DNA of 64,000 nt, taken from contig CM050651.1 of NCBI GenBank assembly GCA_027574665.1, positions 9,611,501 through 9,675,500 on the forward strand, in the 5' to 3' direction. This DNA is from Rhynochetos jubatus. Lineage: Eukaryota > Chordata > Aves > Eurypygiformes > Rhynochetidae. Below, piece after piece: positions 36,031-48,310 of this stretch; the first letter of the stretch is position 1; each line of letters starts with the position of its first letter. The notes below the pieces were generated by a model, which saw only the letters and a list, made by a program, of their open reading frames with translations, was not told where the DNA came from and searched no databases. The position numbers and the translations under genes are program-made.

Positions 36031-39000
36031 AATCCTCAAGTTTTTAAAAAGGTTTCTGTATTTTAACTTTGTTGTGAGAATGACAGAAGAATTTCTCTGA
36101 TTTTTGCAGATGCAAGTTTAAAGGTCTGCGAGACACCACAGGGTGGAAAGTATTTTTTTGATTAATAAAACACTTTCCCACCAGGAGCCAGGATGCTGGC
36201 TAACGCTGTGTTTTCACTTACGGCCTTGCTTCCACCTGCCCTGTAAACGGGGAACACCCAGGTGCTTCCTGTTCGAGGGAGAGCAAAGGGTCCACGCTGG
36301 CCACCGACAGTGCGAGGGGCTGGTGGTGGTGAGAGCAGGGCTGAGGGCAGCGAGAGCAGGCAGGTAGGCTATATGATGGGGCACGGTTCCTCAAACAACC
36401 TCTTGATTGCCATGGGAGTTAAGATCTTGCAAGACTGAGACTGCAGATTGCAATTTTGTTGGTCTAGTGGGAGGTATCAGACCAAGGCGGGTCTGGGGCT
36501 CTTCCTGTGGCCAGGGAAAAGGATTTGGAGAAGGGAAATCTCGTGGAGCAAAAGCAGGATGTGTGCCGCTAGTGTTTGCATGCATGACCTGATTGAGAAC
36601 GAAGTTGCAGCTTTGACAAAGGGTAAAGCTCCTTTGTTGGCATTTTCATCATCAGGTTGGTTTTTTTCATTTAATTATTTGGTTTAGTTGATGAAATAGA
36701 GGGAGATGCTTTCATTTTCTTGAGGAAGTTTTCATATTTTGCCTTCCTGTGTTCAGGCATCCTGTATCTCAGCTCTTGGTCGTGTACATCCCAAGTTAAT
36801 CCATTTAAGACAATGGTATTACGCTGTAGAGCTGGCACACGCATGGGTCCTCTGCAAGTTGCTCACAAAACCAGCTCTCTCTCTGACTAAACATAGCAAT
36901 CCAAACTGTTACCTAAGGCTAGGCATAAAGCACCGGCCAGATTATTTCCCTGTGCTGAAAGTTGGGAGAGCTGCACTCTTCTGAGGATTGAAAGGAGAGC
37001 TGTTCTTTTTGTAATTCCTATTTTTTTCCTCCCTTTTTCTCTGCAACACCCAATTTGCAGCCTGTCCTTTGTAGTTGTGATGCAACACGGAATCTGTAGA
37101 AGTAGTGTCGGAAGAAACAATCCGAGTGGTGCTGAACAGAAGGATTTAGCAATGATACCAGAAAAACAGGCATCGACACCAAAGAACAGGATATTTCAAA
37201 TAAAATCCTTGCTGCATAAATGACCTGTTCAGGCACAGAAACAGTTTTGGAGAGGCAGTCAGTCTCCTGATATTTCAACTTACTTTTAGGAAGGAACATT
37301 ATGGCCATACAGGAAAAAAGCCGATCACTTAGGAGCTGGTATAACAGTGCTGTCTTACATTGTCAGTAGCAAGGGAGGGATGACTTTATTCCCTTCTGTA
37401 ATTCCCCTGTGGTCAAGAGTCAGTGAGGGTGGGGATACCAAACAGGGGGACTTGGAGCCTCCAGGGATGTACTTGCTCTAGAAGGGAACTCTCCAAAATC
37501 AGGTTTGAGACATGAATGTTGCATTATTGCCAGGCTTGAGTCTGGCTCAGTAATGCCAGCAAAATTGGTTGCTCACAGGGATCGTTCCTAATCCTTCATA
37601 ATGACAATTAAAATTCAAAGCCTGTGTGTGATGTTGTTATCTCACTGTTCCTGACTCCTGAAGGGACATCAGACTTCCCTGAGGATTTGGGTGCGGTTGG
37701 GTCAGAGTGCTGTAGCTGCTTTTCTATTTCTGTGGGATAAATTGATAACGTGTGACTTTGAAACACAGCTAAGAAAAAGCTGCAAAACCAGAAAAACTCA
37801 GCACCAAATCAGACCCACTGCGTTACAGGGTGACCTCTGTGAACCACGGTTCTGCATTACAAGATACCTGTTGGGCAACTGAAAAAAAATCCCCAGAAAA
37901 AAAAAGGCAATTAATCTGAATGTGCTGTTAATTTAATAGTATTCCCATGGGGAGCCTTAGACAGTGCTGCTATTCACAAGCTTACCGTAACTTCCTACTG
38001 TTCCACAGATGCTCGTGACAGGCTCCACTTTTCATGCTCAGTCCTCTGAAGTCCTTTACTTTGGAGTCACAGCAAACCATCTACTTGTATTTTTTTGACT
38101 CAAACGAGGTTTGTGGACAGCAAAATTCCCATTGGAAGAGAACTTAAAAAGCTGGTGCTGTACCGCCAGGAAACGTTTCCAAATAATTGAATTCTTATTA
38201 ATAGAAGTTTTCACTTTGATGAATGCAAACATTCAAGCTATAGCATGTTGTGAGGCTTTGTGTATCCGAAAGTACAGATAAGAGACATGGGAAAGGCAAA
38301 CAAAAAAACCTCTGAGAAGTACCAGGGAGGGGGAGGATATTAAGAAGGAAGGAACATCCCTTAGAAGTTTCTTGTTTGTTCGGATTCATTCAGCCTATTC
38401 CGCCCAATTTTGTTCAGTTTCCGTACGCAAACATCACAACTGTTTGCAAGCAGTATTTAGTTTTGGTTTAGAACAGCTTAATTTTACGAAGACCGTAAGC
38501 CTTTCTTCACCTGAGAAGAAACTGATGAAGACATTGCACCTCGATTTGTGTATGCCAGTAGTGCGTAACACTGACATGGTGTTTCATGATTACTGAGTGG
38601 ATGTCATTCATCCTGGTCAATCGTTCTCAAAAATCTTACACTTCACTTGCAGGCATCTAAACCTCCATTGAATTCTTCAGGCTTTTTTAAACTTTGACAG
38701 ATTATTCCCTGAAATTCCGCAGACTTTCTGCCTTAGAAGTCCACGGAAACTCGGTGTGGCTCTGCAAAGCCAAGCTGATTGGCTTTGTCAAACTGCATGG
38801 GGTCTTCCTTGTTCTGTAGGAAAAATGTGTGTGGGTAACTCAGGTTCTTCCAGGTGACCTAAGGACGGTACGTGCAGGTGGTGACATTCACGCACACGTG
38901 AACACATCCCATCTTGTGCTCAGCTGTGTTCTTGCATATTTATCTTACAGAAAGTAAGTGTTCACTCATGAAGGTTTGGGTGTAAGACCTACCTATATAA

Positions 39001-42000
39001 ATATGCATGCTCGTTACTCTAGGAAAGAAATCTAGCAGGATTGCTAAAACTTTTAACCTGGCCACATAACAAGAGTCAGTATGCCCTGCCCGCAGGGGAG
39101 AGCATTGCAGTAAGAGAAAATGAGGATTTCTTTTTAACCTGGAGCTCAAGCTTCACCAGGCTCTAATTTTCTAAGCCTACCCAGGCTGTGAAGCTTTGCC
39201 TGTGTTAACGATGCATTGTGTTCAGGGCTAGCAGAGCCCACTCCCTGCCACCACGCTTGCTTTCTCAGCGCCAGCTTTCTGTTTATACACTGCGGAGGGA
39301 AAAGTCCGTTTCCATTCCTTTTTATTTACTCTTTTATAAGAGTACTTTGAGTTTACTAGAACAGTTTAATTGGGTTCCAAAGCAGTCTGTCCTGCTCACA
39401 AAAGTGTACTGTTGTTTGACTTCTGTTTTTTCTTTTGGGATGAGTGGCCTCTAGAGCTAAACCACCCTCTCCACTCTCCCCGCAGGCTGTGAAAAGGCTC
39501 ATGGTATACCTCCAGGTGCTGCTGGAGTGGCGATGGGCAGCAGACACCTTCCCTCTCCTCAGCCTCCTTTGCCCAGCAGTGTGTGGCCTTCCAGCAGGAA
39601 GGAGGTCAGTACCCTTCCAGCAGACCTGTGTTCACAGTCGAGAGGAAGGCTGGATTTGTCTGAAATGACATAATTTTAGGCAAGCCTGGAAAAGCACCCC
39701 TGGCAATTTAAACACCTTTTGTTTGTAGTGAGAAAGTACAGTGTGAAAACTGGGTTCCCCAAAGGCTTCCCAGGCCATTCCCTCCCCTCATAGGGCTGGT
39801 TTCTGTTGTGCAAGGCACAAGCTCTTCCTTGCTTTCAGGAGTTCCCAAACACAGGTACAACCCTGCCTTAGCCTTGCACGGAGGGGAAGGGGCCCAGGCA
39901 GAACAGGTCCATGCTCTTTGCCTGGTTTCCTACAGAGCAATATTTATGAAGCTGTGCTGGCTGCATAGGTGCAAGTACCTGAGAGCGCATGCGTCTGCCA
40001 GGCCTTCCCAGTAGCTTTGTAACATCTATGAAATGTCATATTTGCCAGCTTCAGTCAAATTTGATAGAAAGCCATCAGGTTTTTGCTTCCTAGAGGTGAG
40101 CAGGTAGAAGATAGGGGAACCTCTTAGTGCGAAGAAATCTCAGTGTGAACTCCAGGCTTGTTAGACATCAGATAATCCACGCAGGACCTCAGCCAGGCGA
40201 GACCTGTCCCTAGGAGACCCTGCTTCAGCAACCCAGGACCACGCTGCCTGTTTAATCTCCATCCCTGGTCCCACAGGCTGCAGAGCTGATGAGAATCTTC
40301 TGGGGGAGAGAGGCAGGCCATAAAGAATAAACGTGGGATGTGTATGTTGTGCACTGTGGACATTCAGATAATCGGGGCACTAGTGGGATGTTTTTCCTGG
40401 TATTACAGTCTGCATGATCTGAATCTTGCAGTTAGGCACGCAATCAAGTCCTGCCTGAGTGGTTATATCACAAACCATACACATGTTTTTCTGACATACA
40501 TATTATTTCCATAAGAGTATTTGGTTTCATATTCTTCATTTGTATAGGGACAGTTGTCTTTCAGAAGGCTGTCTGATACAGCCGTAAGAGGCAGGTGGGT
40601 GGGCAAGGGTGATCAATCTTTATTTCCATCCTGGTCACATAACACCAGGCAGTGTTACACTCATGTAACGTGATAGGTTGCTTTTCCAGTGTTTCCAATT
40701 GACTAGTGTTTCAATGAAGGAAAGCTCCATCTTTATTCGGTGCTCTGAAGATGTATTACGAGGGGGAGTGCGTACCAAAATAGTGTAACCATGTGTGTAA
40801 AATTAAGCCTGGTGCACTCTTCTATCTAGGGAACTGAGGCTTCTACAGTTTATGTTTTTGGTACTCATTCATTGATGAAATTATATGTCAGTACAACAGT
40901 AAATTAAGAATAAAAAATGTCAGTACTCTGTGCACATTCGTGTACTTCTACTTAAAACTCAGGACAGGAAATGCAATTCCATATGCACTGTGGGATCAGA
41001 AGATGGAGTCAAACCTGTCTATTTTCATCACTGAGAACTTTGTCTGAATAAGGGTATCAAAATATAGTACGGACTCATCTCTGCTTTGGAGATCATACTA
41101 TTCTTCAAACACCAGCATATGTGGCTATGCTGGGAAGTAGCTTTTTTGATTCGAGAGGGAATGAGCACGTAAAATGTAGAACATTTGTAATTTAGATCTA
41201 GGCCAATTCAGAGGAAATCTGTAATGTTATCAATAAAGCAGGAGAACGTTATAAATTAGTGCATGATAAGTGAGTTGATGGGTTGGCAGCTAATCTAGAC
41301 AATAAATTGAAATGTCGTTATTGATGCCAGGTTGAAGTTGGCGCAGGTGAAGAGCTTTGGTGCTGGTCTTCCCTTGACTCGGCAATGGGATTTTTGTGGA
41401 GTTAATTCCACAACATGGTCATCATGATCATGATGGTTTCACCGAGAAACCACGCTGTCTTCTCTGGAAATGTGGCACATAATAAGCAGGACCTGAGGAT
41501 GCTGCCTTCTCTGCCTAGTGCCAGACCTTTACCAAAGAGGCATCGTGTTGCTGTGGCTAAGCTGTCGCTGGTGCTAATCCTGGCTCCGTCTTTAGTTCTC
41601 CATTGTCCCAGTTCTTTCTTAACAGGAGTAAAACATCATTTGAAAACAAGTGTGCTGCATCTCATCCCCCTTTCAAAGATTCTGATGGTGATGGGGAAAG
41701 TGTGTGTCTTCTAAGCTGTACATTTCCTATTTGGCTTCTGTTTGGCTTTGAAATGCTGTTTCCTTTCCCTTTCTCCTTGCTGAGACAACACTCAAAAATC
41801 TTAGAAAGTAGCCCTACAACCCTTGAAAGGCCTGTTGTCTCAGCAATGCTGGGGATATTGTCAAGTGGGGGTGTGTCCTTATTTTTCAGGACTTCTCCTT
41901 GGAACAACTGGTAGCATCAACTGTTGGGTGGATGCAAAGGCATCGCATGACTTTGCCCTCTCTCTCTGCCTGTCGTAGCTGGTTAGCACTGTGCAAACAC

Positions 42001-43191
42001 TCCATATACGGTGTGATGGATCTCTTTCCTCTGCCAGGGGAACATGTTTGCCACAGGGACCTACTTTTCCAAGTTTGAATTCTGGTTATCCCAGAAACCT
42101 TAGCTAAAGAGGAAGAAAAAAAGAAAAGCTAACCATGGAGAAAGTAGATTCCCGTAAGAAACTTGGGGCTTGTGAAATTTTTGCCTGCGTGTTTCTTGTA
42201 TTCAATGTAAGAGTTTTTTAAGCAGTGATCTTAGTAACATTCCTCAGAGCCTTCCAGTGCAGCAGGTCGCAGTGTTTAGAGTCAATAAATGCTGGTTCTG
42301 TGTGGAGGGGTGGAAGAAGAAACTGGGATTGGGAAATATTTCATTGGCTTGCACAAATAACCTTAAACCTGGTGCTGAGAAAAATAATGATCTTTAAGCA
42401 AACATTTCCATTTGGAATAGTAACACCCCAAAGGTATCTCCAGCCACCCAATTCAGGGGTGCTCTTTCCACTCTGACTCTCTGGGTTAGTTGACTCCCTG
42501 TGTTCCTCCAGCTGGTGTTATAAAAATGAGAGGTAAGATTAAATAAATGCATCCCCTCAATTCCTCCTTGGCCTTTACGGCTTGGGTAGAAAGCTCATCC
42601 GCACAGATTTCTTGAGGCAAGCTCTCCCACGGGCTTTCCTGAGGACCACACACAAACATCCAGTTCTCTCCTTGCACTTTTCTGTTAATTGCCCACCTTC
42701 TAACGAGCAGTCCTTGGGCTTATCGGGAGTCGCTAATAGCTTCTCTTGAATAGCTCTGATGCGCTTAGCTACAAGGAAATTGTCAATAGAGTCTCTGTTG
42801 TGCCTTTTGCTCCTCCCAACGTATGAATACGATGAAAAAACAGACAAACTAGTCGGGCTGGTTGACTACACAGGCACATCTGAGGCTACGTGCAGGCCCT
42901 TCACATAGCCACACGAATCCTGCTACCCTGCCCAATTTGTGGAGGCTCCTACCAGACAACGCAGCCAGTGCTTCTGAAGGCAAACAAGTTACGTGCGTTC
43001 CCACATGCTGTATGCTTTAGTCAGAGATAAATTTTGCCTGTCCTAGAAGATGTTGGTTTTTAAGCTTTGCATAATTGTGTTCTATATCATTTGGATCTTG
43101 TGTGTGTGTTAATTTTGCTTTCCTGGCCGATGCAATTTATTACAATTAACTTTTAATCTTTTGCATTGGTTTTTATCATCTGTTCACTGGA

Positions 43192-43209
43192 GGGGGGGGG
43201 GGGGGGGGG
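43192..43209. repeat. Poly-G tract of 18
   Basis: Eighteen consecutive G bases. Such tracts are prone to length error in sequencing and to slippage. Confidence 0.9.
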
Positions 43210-46200
43210 AAGCAATTATAGATCTTTGAAACAGATGTCCTACTTAGACTCAGCAACGTATCTTTAATGGGATCCCGTGTTTAATAAGAGAGGTTTAAAA
43301 ACTATGGTAACATCCTAAAGTGCAAACTTGGGAACTTCGTAGCTCCTGAGCTGTGCTGTCTCCCAGCAATGCAGCCGGGTGCAGTAGCTGGAGAAGGTGC
43401 TGAGGGATCAGGGCTCCTGTCACTGGTTTGTCGTGTGACCAGAAGTGAGTCCCACCTGGCTCCGTTTGTAGTCTAAGGACAGGCACCTAGGGCCATCTGA
43501 GATGCCCCTGGGTATCCAAAACCTCTGCAGATAGGGTGCTGGGCAATGGGAGGATTATGCCCTTCGGTACGGGCAGCTATGGCCAAAGAGGATGCCCAGA
43601 GATGTCGCCAAGGGTGCGAGGTGCCTCTTTTCAGGAAACTGGAGTAGCCTTTAGTCTCCTGTGTCTTCTTTTCTCCATCAGTAAAGACTGTGGTACTGGC
43701 TGGCTGAGCAAGGATGTTGTAGGGCTTGACATCGGAAAATGCATTTAAGGAAACTCCGTAGGTTATTTTCAGGGCACAGAAGGTCAGTGACTCTCTCTGA
43801 CACAAATCCATGTACAACTTACCTCTGTGAGAGCTGACCAGCCGGGCAGGGTGAGCTTTCAGTTCGTTGTCCTTTGAACGCACGGTCAGGGTGGACCAAA
43901 GCACGACCAACTCTGTGGCAAAGCGCTGGGCAGCTGGTCCTGTCGATTCTCGTTGGAAGGGTCTGTGACTCCGGGTTTGGCTCTGAGGACCAAAATCAAT
44001 CCCCTGAAGTAGGTTATGGCAGAAATTCCCATGTGACGTTGGGGCACCTGAATTTGGCCCCGGGAGGGCTGGCTGGGTGTTTCCACATTTTGGGAAAGTC
44101 CACCAGATGGAGCTCTTGTTTGAGGGATAAAGCTCCGGCGAGCTGCTTCAGAGGCTGAGAAAATAGGCCATAGACCTCGGTTTTGTGGGATTGTTTCACC
44201 TAACGGGGTTGAATTGAGCAAACGTGGCTTCCCAAGCGCTTGCTTTTAACGGGGGACGTTTGATGCTAAAGGTGCGGCAAAACGACATGTGTTTTTGCGT
44301 CAAGAAGTGCTTGAAGCTTTCACTGATGTTTTCGTTTTCCTGTTGACGACTTATTTTGCAGCAATGTTTTAGCACTCATTCCCTTAAATCTTTCTGTCCC
44401 TTCATATGCTTCCCATATTTAATTATAATGCTTACACCCCTTAGCTATGAAACCCATATAAAATCAAAGCTCTGGAAAATTGCTTAATTGTTTAGAGGAA
44501 AAAAAAATACATGATTGAGGTGTGAGATGGAAAAGTATTCGACCTTAAACTTAGTTACTTAAAAGACAACTAAGAAGACTTTGGAGTGTGGCAAAGAAAG
44601 CAGAATTAAGTGTGTCTTGGTCTGTGAAGCTTTCTGAAAGATATAATCTGTGAATTCAGAGGTCCAGCTACACCCCATTCCCACCAGGACCACGCTGGTT
44701 GGGTATGCACATCACCTCTCAGATTTGTGCCGCGAAAGCATTTAAACCCACATTTTTAGAAACACGTTTTGTTATTCATGCAATCAAATAACTAGACTAA
44801 TGCATCAGAGGGCAACGTAGACACTCCAGCTAGGAGGACGTTATCTTCAACATGGGTGGTACGAGCACCGATGAGATTTGGCTCCGTGCAACGTGAGGTA
44901 GTAGTAAGCCACGTTCTTTGTGGAAAGCAAAATGAATGGATATCACTAATTTCACCTTCTCATGAGACAGTCAAGTCATTGCAGCCCGCCTCCATTCTCC
45001 GTAACACAGCGGACCCATCCTGATGGCGCCGGGGCTGTCCTGGAGGTGACGTACAGCTGAATTTGACTCCCTTGCTAACAGATTTATTTTAAGCTCCACC
45101 AACCAACCAAAAAATGTGTTCATACCAAATGGCTTTGAGTTTCAGACAACATGAAGCAGGCCTACTGCTTCTTAGCACGGGATTCTGGGGTTTGTGAGAC
45201 GATGGTCAGTTGATCTTTTATTTTAACTCATGTAGGATGAGCTGCCCTTCAATAATGCCTTTAGAAGAACAATTTTATAGCTCCCTAGCCCACTCTGGTG
45301 GGGGGGAGCTCTGCTCTGCTCTGTGTAAGGGAATGCCAGCACACCAGACATCGCTGCTAATTGCTGGGTGCTATTGGGTATGCGTGGGTAAGAAAAAAGG
45401 AGCCTACGAGAGTTGATGTGGCTGGATGTACACTTTAAGTGCTGTGTGGTGGCTACTTGTAGTTTTACAGTACCCAGACATTGCACCATGCTTAAGTTAA
45501 CCTCTTCTTGTGTTGTTACAGCCCGTAGTGGAGACCTTAAACATGGATAAAGTTGAAACCTAGGGCTCCCCAGAGGAAAAAGGTTTAAGAGTTCATTTCC
45601 TTGTTGGTCCTTATCAGTAATTATGGCAAATCAAATCTTAGCTCCAATATATTTCAGATTCTCCTAGCAATGGTGTCATGTGGTCAGTGACTGACAAATT
45701 TCCCTCTTGCTTTTCTTTCTCACTGCTTTCTGTCTATTAAGTAAATTGCATATTCCGATTTCCTAGGAATCGTAGGTGTCTGCTGATTAAATGCACTCCG
45801 TGACATGGGTCAGTGCGTATTCAGGGCTGTTCTGTGGAGGGAGCCATGACTACTGCACGCAGCAACGTTACGTGCCGTAGATGTACAAAAATGCTAGGAA
45901 TTCTGAGCATCTTCATGTTACATTCAGCTTGGGATCTTCTTGGGAAGTCCAAAAGGAAAAATGTTGTCATGAGGGTGATTTGGGAGGTTTTGCTGAGTAG
46001 AGTTGGTAATTTTTTTTCCTTGTTGTCACAGGTTAACCAGAAGGGAAGAAGTCTCAGTCTTGATATGGGAGCTGAGGGTATCAAAGGCTGGGCTTCACCT
46101 TGAGGGAGGAAGAAGAGGAGGAGGAAGAGGTTGATCCCGTGGATTTTTCAGTGTCCTGGAAGGAATTAGGACACTATAGGCCCCCTTGCCTGTCCTGTGT

Positions 46201-46738
46201 GAAGGCAAATCCTTCTCAGGCAGTTGTCATCAGGTAAACCCCAAATCAATTCTTCAGCTCTATTCCAGTATTCTGCCACATAAGGTGCAATCCTTTGTAT
46301 TTCACGGGTAAGTACTGAGAGAGTACTCAAACTGGCCCTAGGAATTGCAGTTACTCCTTTTGCACTGAGGTGTTATGAGGAGCAGAATGTCCTATTTTTC
46401 CACGTGTGCAGAAGCTCTGTGTATAGCTGAAGTGAATACATGTGAAGCGTTAAATGCAGAAAAGGTGTTAGTGTTTAAAGTACCATTTTTGAACGGCTGG
46501 TCCTTGATGCCAAAGAAAGAATTTGTTCCTCCGTTGTGTGAGTGTGTAATACTGTGGTCAAAAATAATGACTTGAATAAACACTTTGCAGTGACACATCT
46601 CAAACAATTATTCTTTGAAGACAGGAATATAATGAGAACTTAGGTCTGGGCTGTGTCTGTGGGAACACCTAGTCACGTAAGAATTAAAGGGTGCGTGTTC
46701 TGGATCAAAGTAGCCTATACTTCATAATACTGCTAATT

Positions 46739-47045
46739 ATACCATTCTCCTTTATTAAATTCATTTGTTTTAATTAGAGGAATAGATATTTTGCATCAGA
46801 GTTTAAGGGGTCTACTGAGCACTTGAGATTAAATCAACGGTTTGTTAACCCTTTTATCTGTAAAGTAGATTAGATTATTTAAATTATGCAAAACAGCATA
46901 ATTTTTCTTTTGTCAGTAAAATAAAGTTATGATTAAGAAATTATGCTTGGAGCATGAGAGCTCTGCTTGTCATTATTTTTCACATGCAGATTTGGGGCTT
47001 TACAGTGAAATCATTCATCTTTAATCTGGTTTTATAATATTATAT
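46739..47045. promoter_or_regulatory. Candidate homeodomain-site-rich conserved block
   Basis: A strongly AT-rich but non-repetitive stretch with many TAAT/ATTA cores and composite sites, such as TTTTAATTAGAGG, ATTATGCAAAACAGCATAAT and TTTATAATATTATA. Complex AT-rich text of this kind is typical of vertebrate developmental enhancers. No alignment was possible, so conservation is untested. Confidence 0.3.
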
Positions 47046-48180
47046 CAAATTTGGCAAGATAAAACAAGTGCTCCAGCAGTACCTAACAGCAGGTGTTTTC
47101 CAGTGACGGTACGGGAAATGCCAGTGCTGGTGACTCAATTCAATAGGACCATATTTTAGATTTGTGCGTTATTTTTGTGCCGTTGGAGCAAAAAGTCTCG
47201 TTAATCAGTTCATAAAGCAGTAGGATTAAAAAGAATGCGCTGGAGGTGTAAAGCAGTCAACACCAAGAGGTTTTAAAGATTGGCTTAATAAATAAATCGT
47301 AATTAGATAAAATAGGCAAGTAATGAGTTAAGGGCAGCCCAAATGTGTAATTTCTTGGGGTCAGCGGCAACGCGTCAGTTTACACCGCAGCTGGGTAAAG
47401 CCTAGAGGGCATGGAACAGGGTGTCGCGAAATTGTATTAACCACGCTTTGCTGTTGAGGTGTCTTGCTTTATCCTTCTCCCACCAGCATTTTTAAGCAAT
47501 ACGGGAGAAACACCGAGTTAAATCACAACCTGCGCGCCGACTGCTGCACGTGCTTTCGATTTTTCTCAAGGTAGCGTAAAAAAACCAGAAGTCTCCGAAC
47601 AAGAAACGGTAATTGAGGCGAGCAGGGAGCAGGCTCTCGCCGCCCTGCCGCTGGTGGCGGGTTTTCGTTGGAAGTGTGCTGGGCGCTCCTTGCCTGCCGG
47701 CGTGTCCGGCTGCACTTGCTGAAGCAGCAGTGCACGGGGGAAGGTGTTCTCTGAGCAAAGCCCCAGCCCTCAGAGGCCCTCACCTCTCTTGCGAGTCACT
47801 CTGCTTCAGGCAGCACCCGCTTGCTGCCGAAGGGGCAGAATTAAAACATGACCTCTTACGCAGATGAAGCCTGGGGCTCGGCCTCAGGCAAACAAAACCC
47901 AGAAAGAAACAGCAGCCTTTCTGCTGAAAGTAGGAGCATCATCTCTATGCTTACAGCGAGTGATTTTGGCTCTCTCCCTTACCTGCAGGCTGTCGCTGCT
48001 CCGACTCCACCCGGCATTCATGTGTTGCTCCGCTGGGGAAGGCAGTGGCAGCTACCGAGCCAGATGCTTCCCAGATGCCTCTGGAGGCCCCTGCTACCCA
48101 GCCCATTCCTCTTCTGAGAGAGTGAGCACTGTGTGATGCTGCATAACTAAAACCCATCACGGCCTATGAGGCATAATTGA

Positions 48181-48310
48181 TTGGTAAGTCCGGTTTGGCA
48201 TCTTCACTTTCTGGGGTTAATAAATAACGATACCCTTTCCCTAGCAACAAATGTTAATCGATGGATTACTGATAACGGATCATCAGATCTGCATCCCAAC
48301 GAGAACCACA
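48181..48310. promoter_or_regulatory. Candidate regulatory block with ATCGAT and CCCTAGCAAC sites
   Basis: Dense, non-repetitive sequence with GTTAATAAATAACG, CCCTAGCAAC (an RFX half-site type) and GTTAATCGATGGATTA (Onecut-like and homeodomain-like cores). It lies about 3.3 kb upstream of the promoter. Inferred from motif look-alikes only. Confidence 0.25.

Noticed and set aside
44893-44903. TGAGGTAGTAG, identical to the let-7 5' end
   Set aside because: The match stops after 11 bases and no complementary arm follows to make a microRNA precursor. Coincidence.
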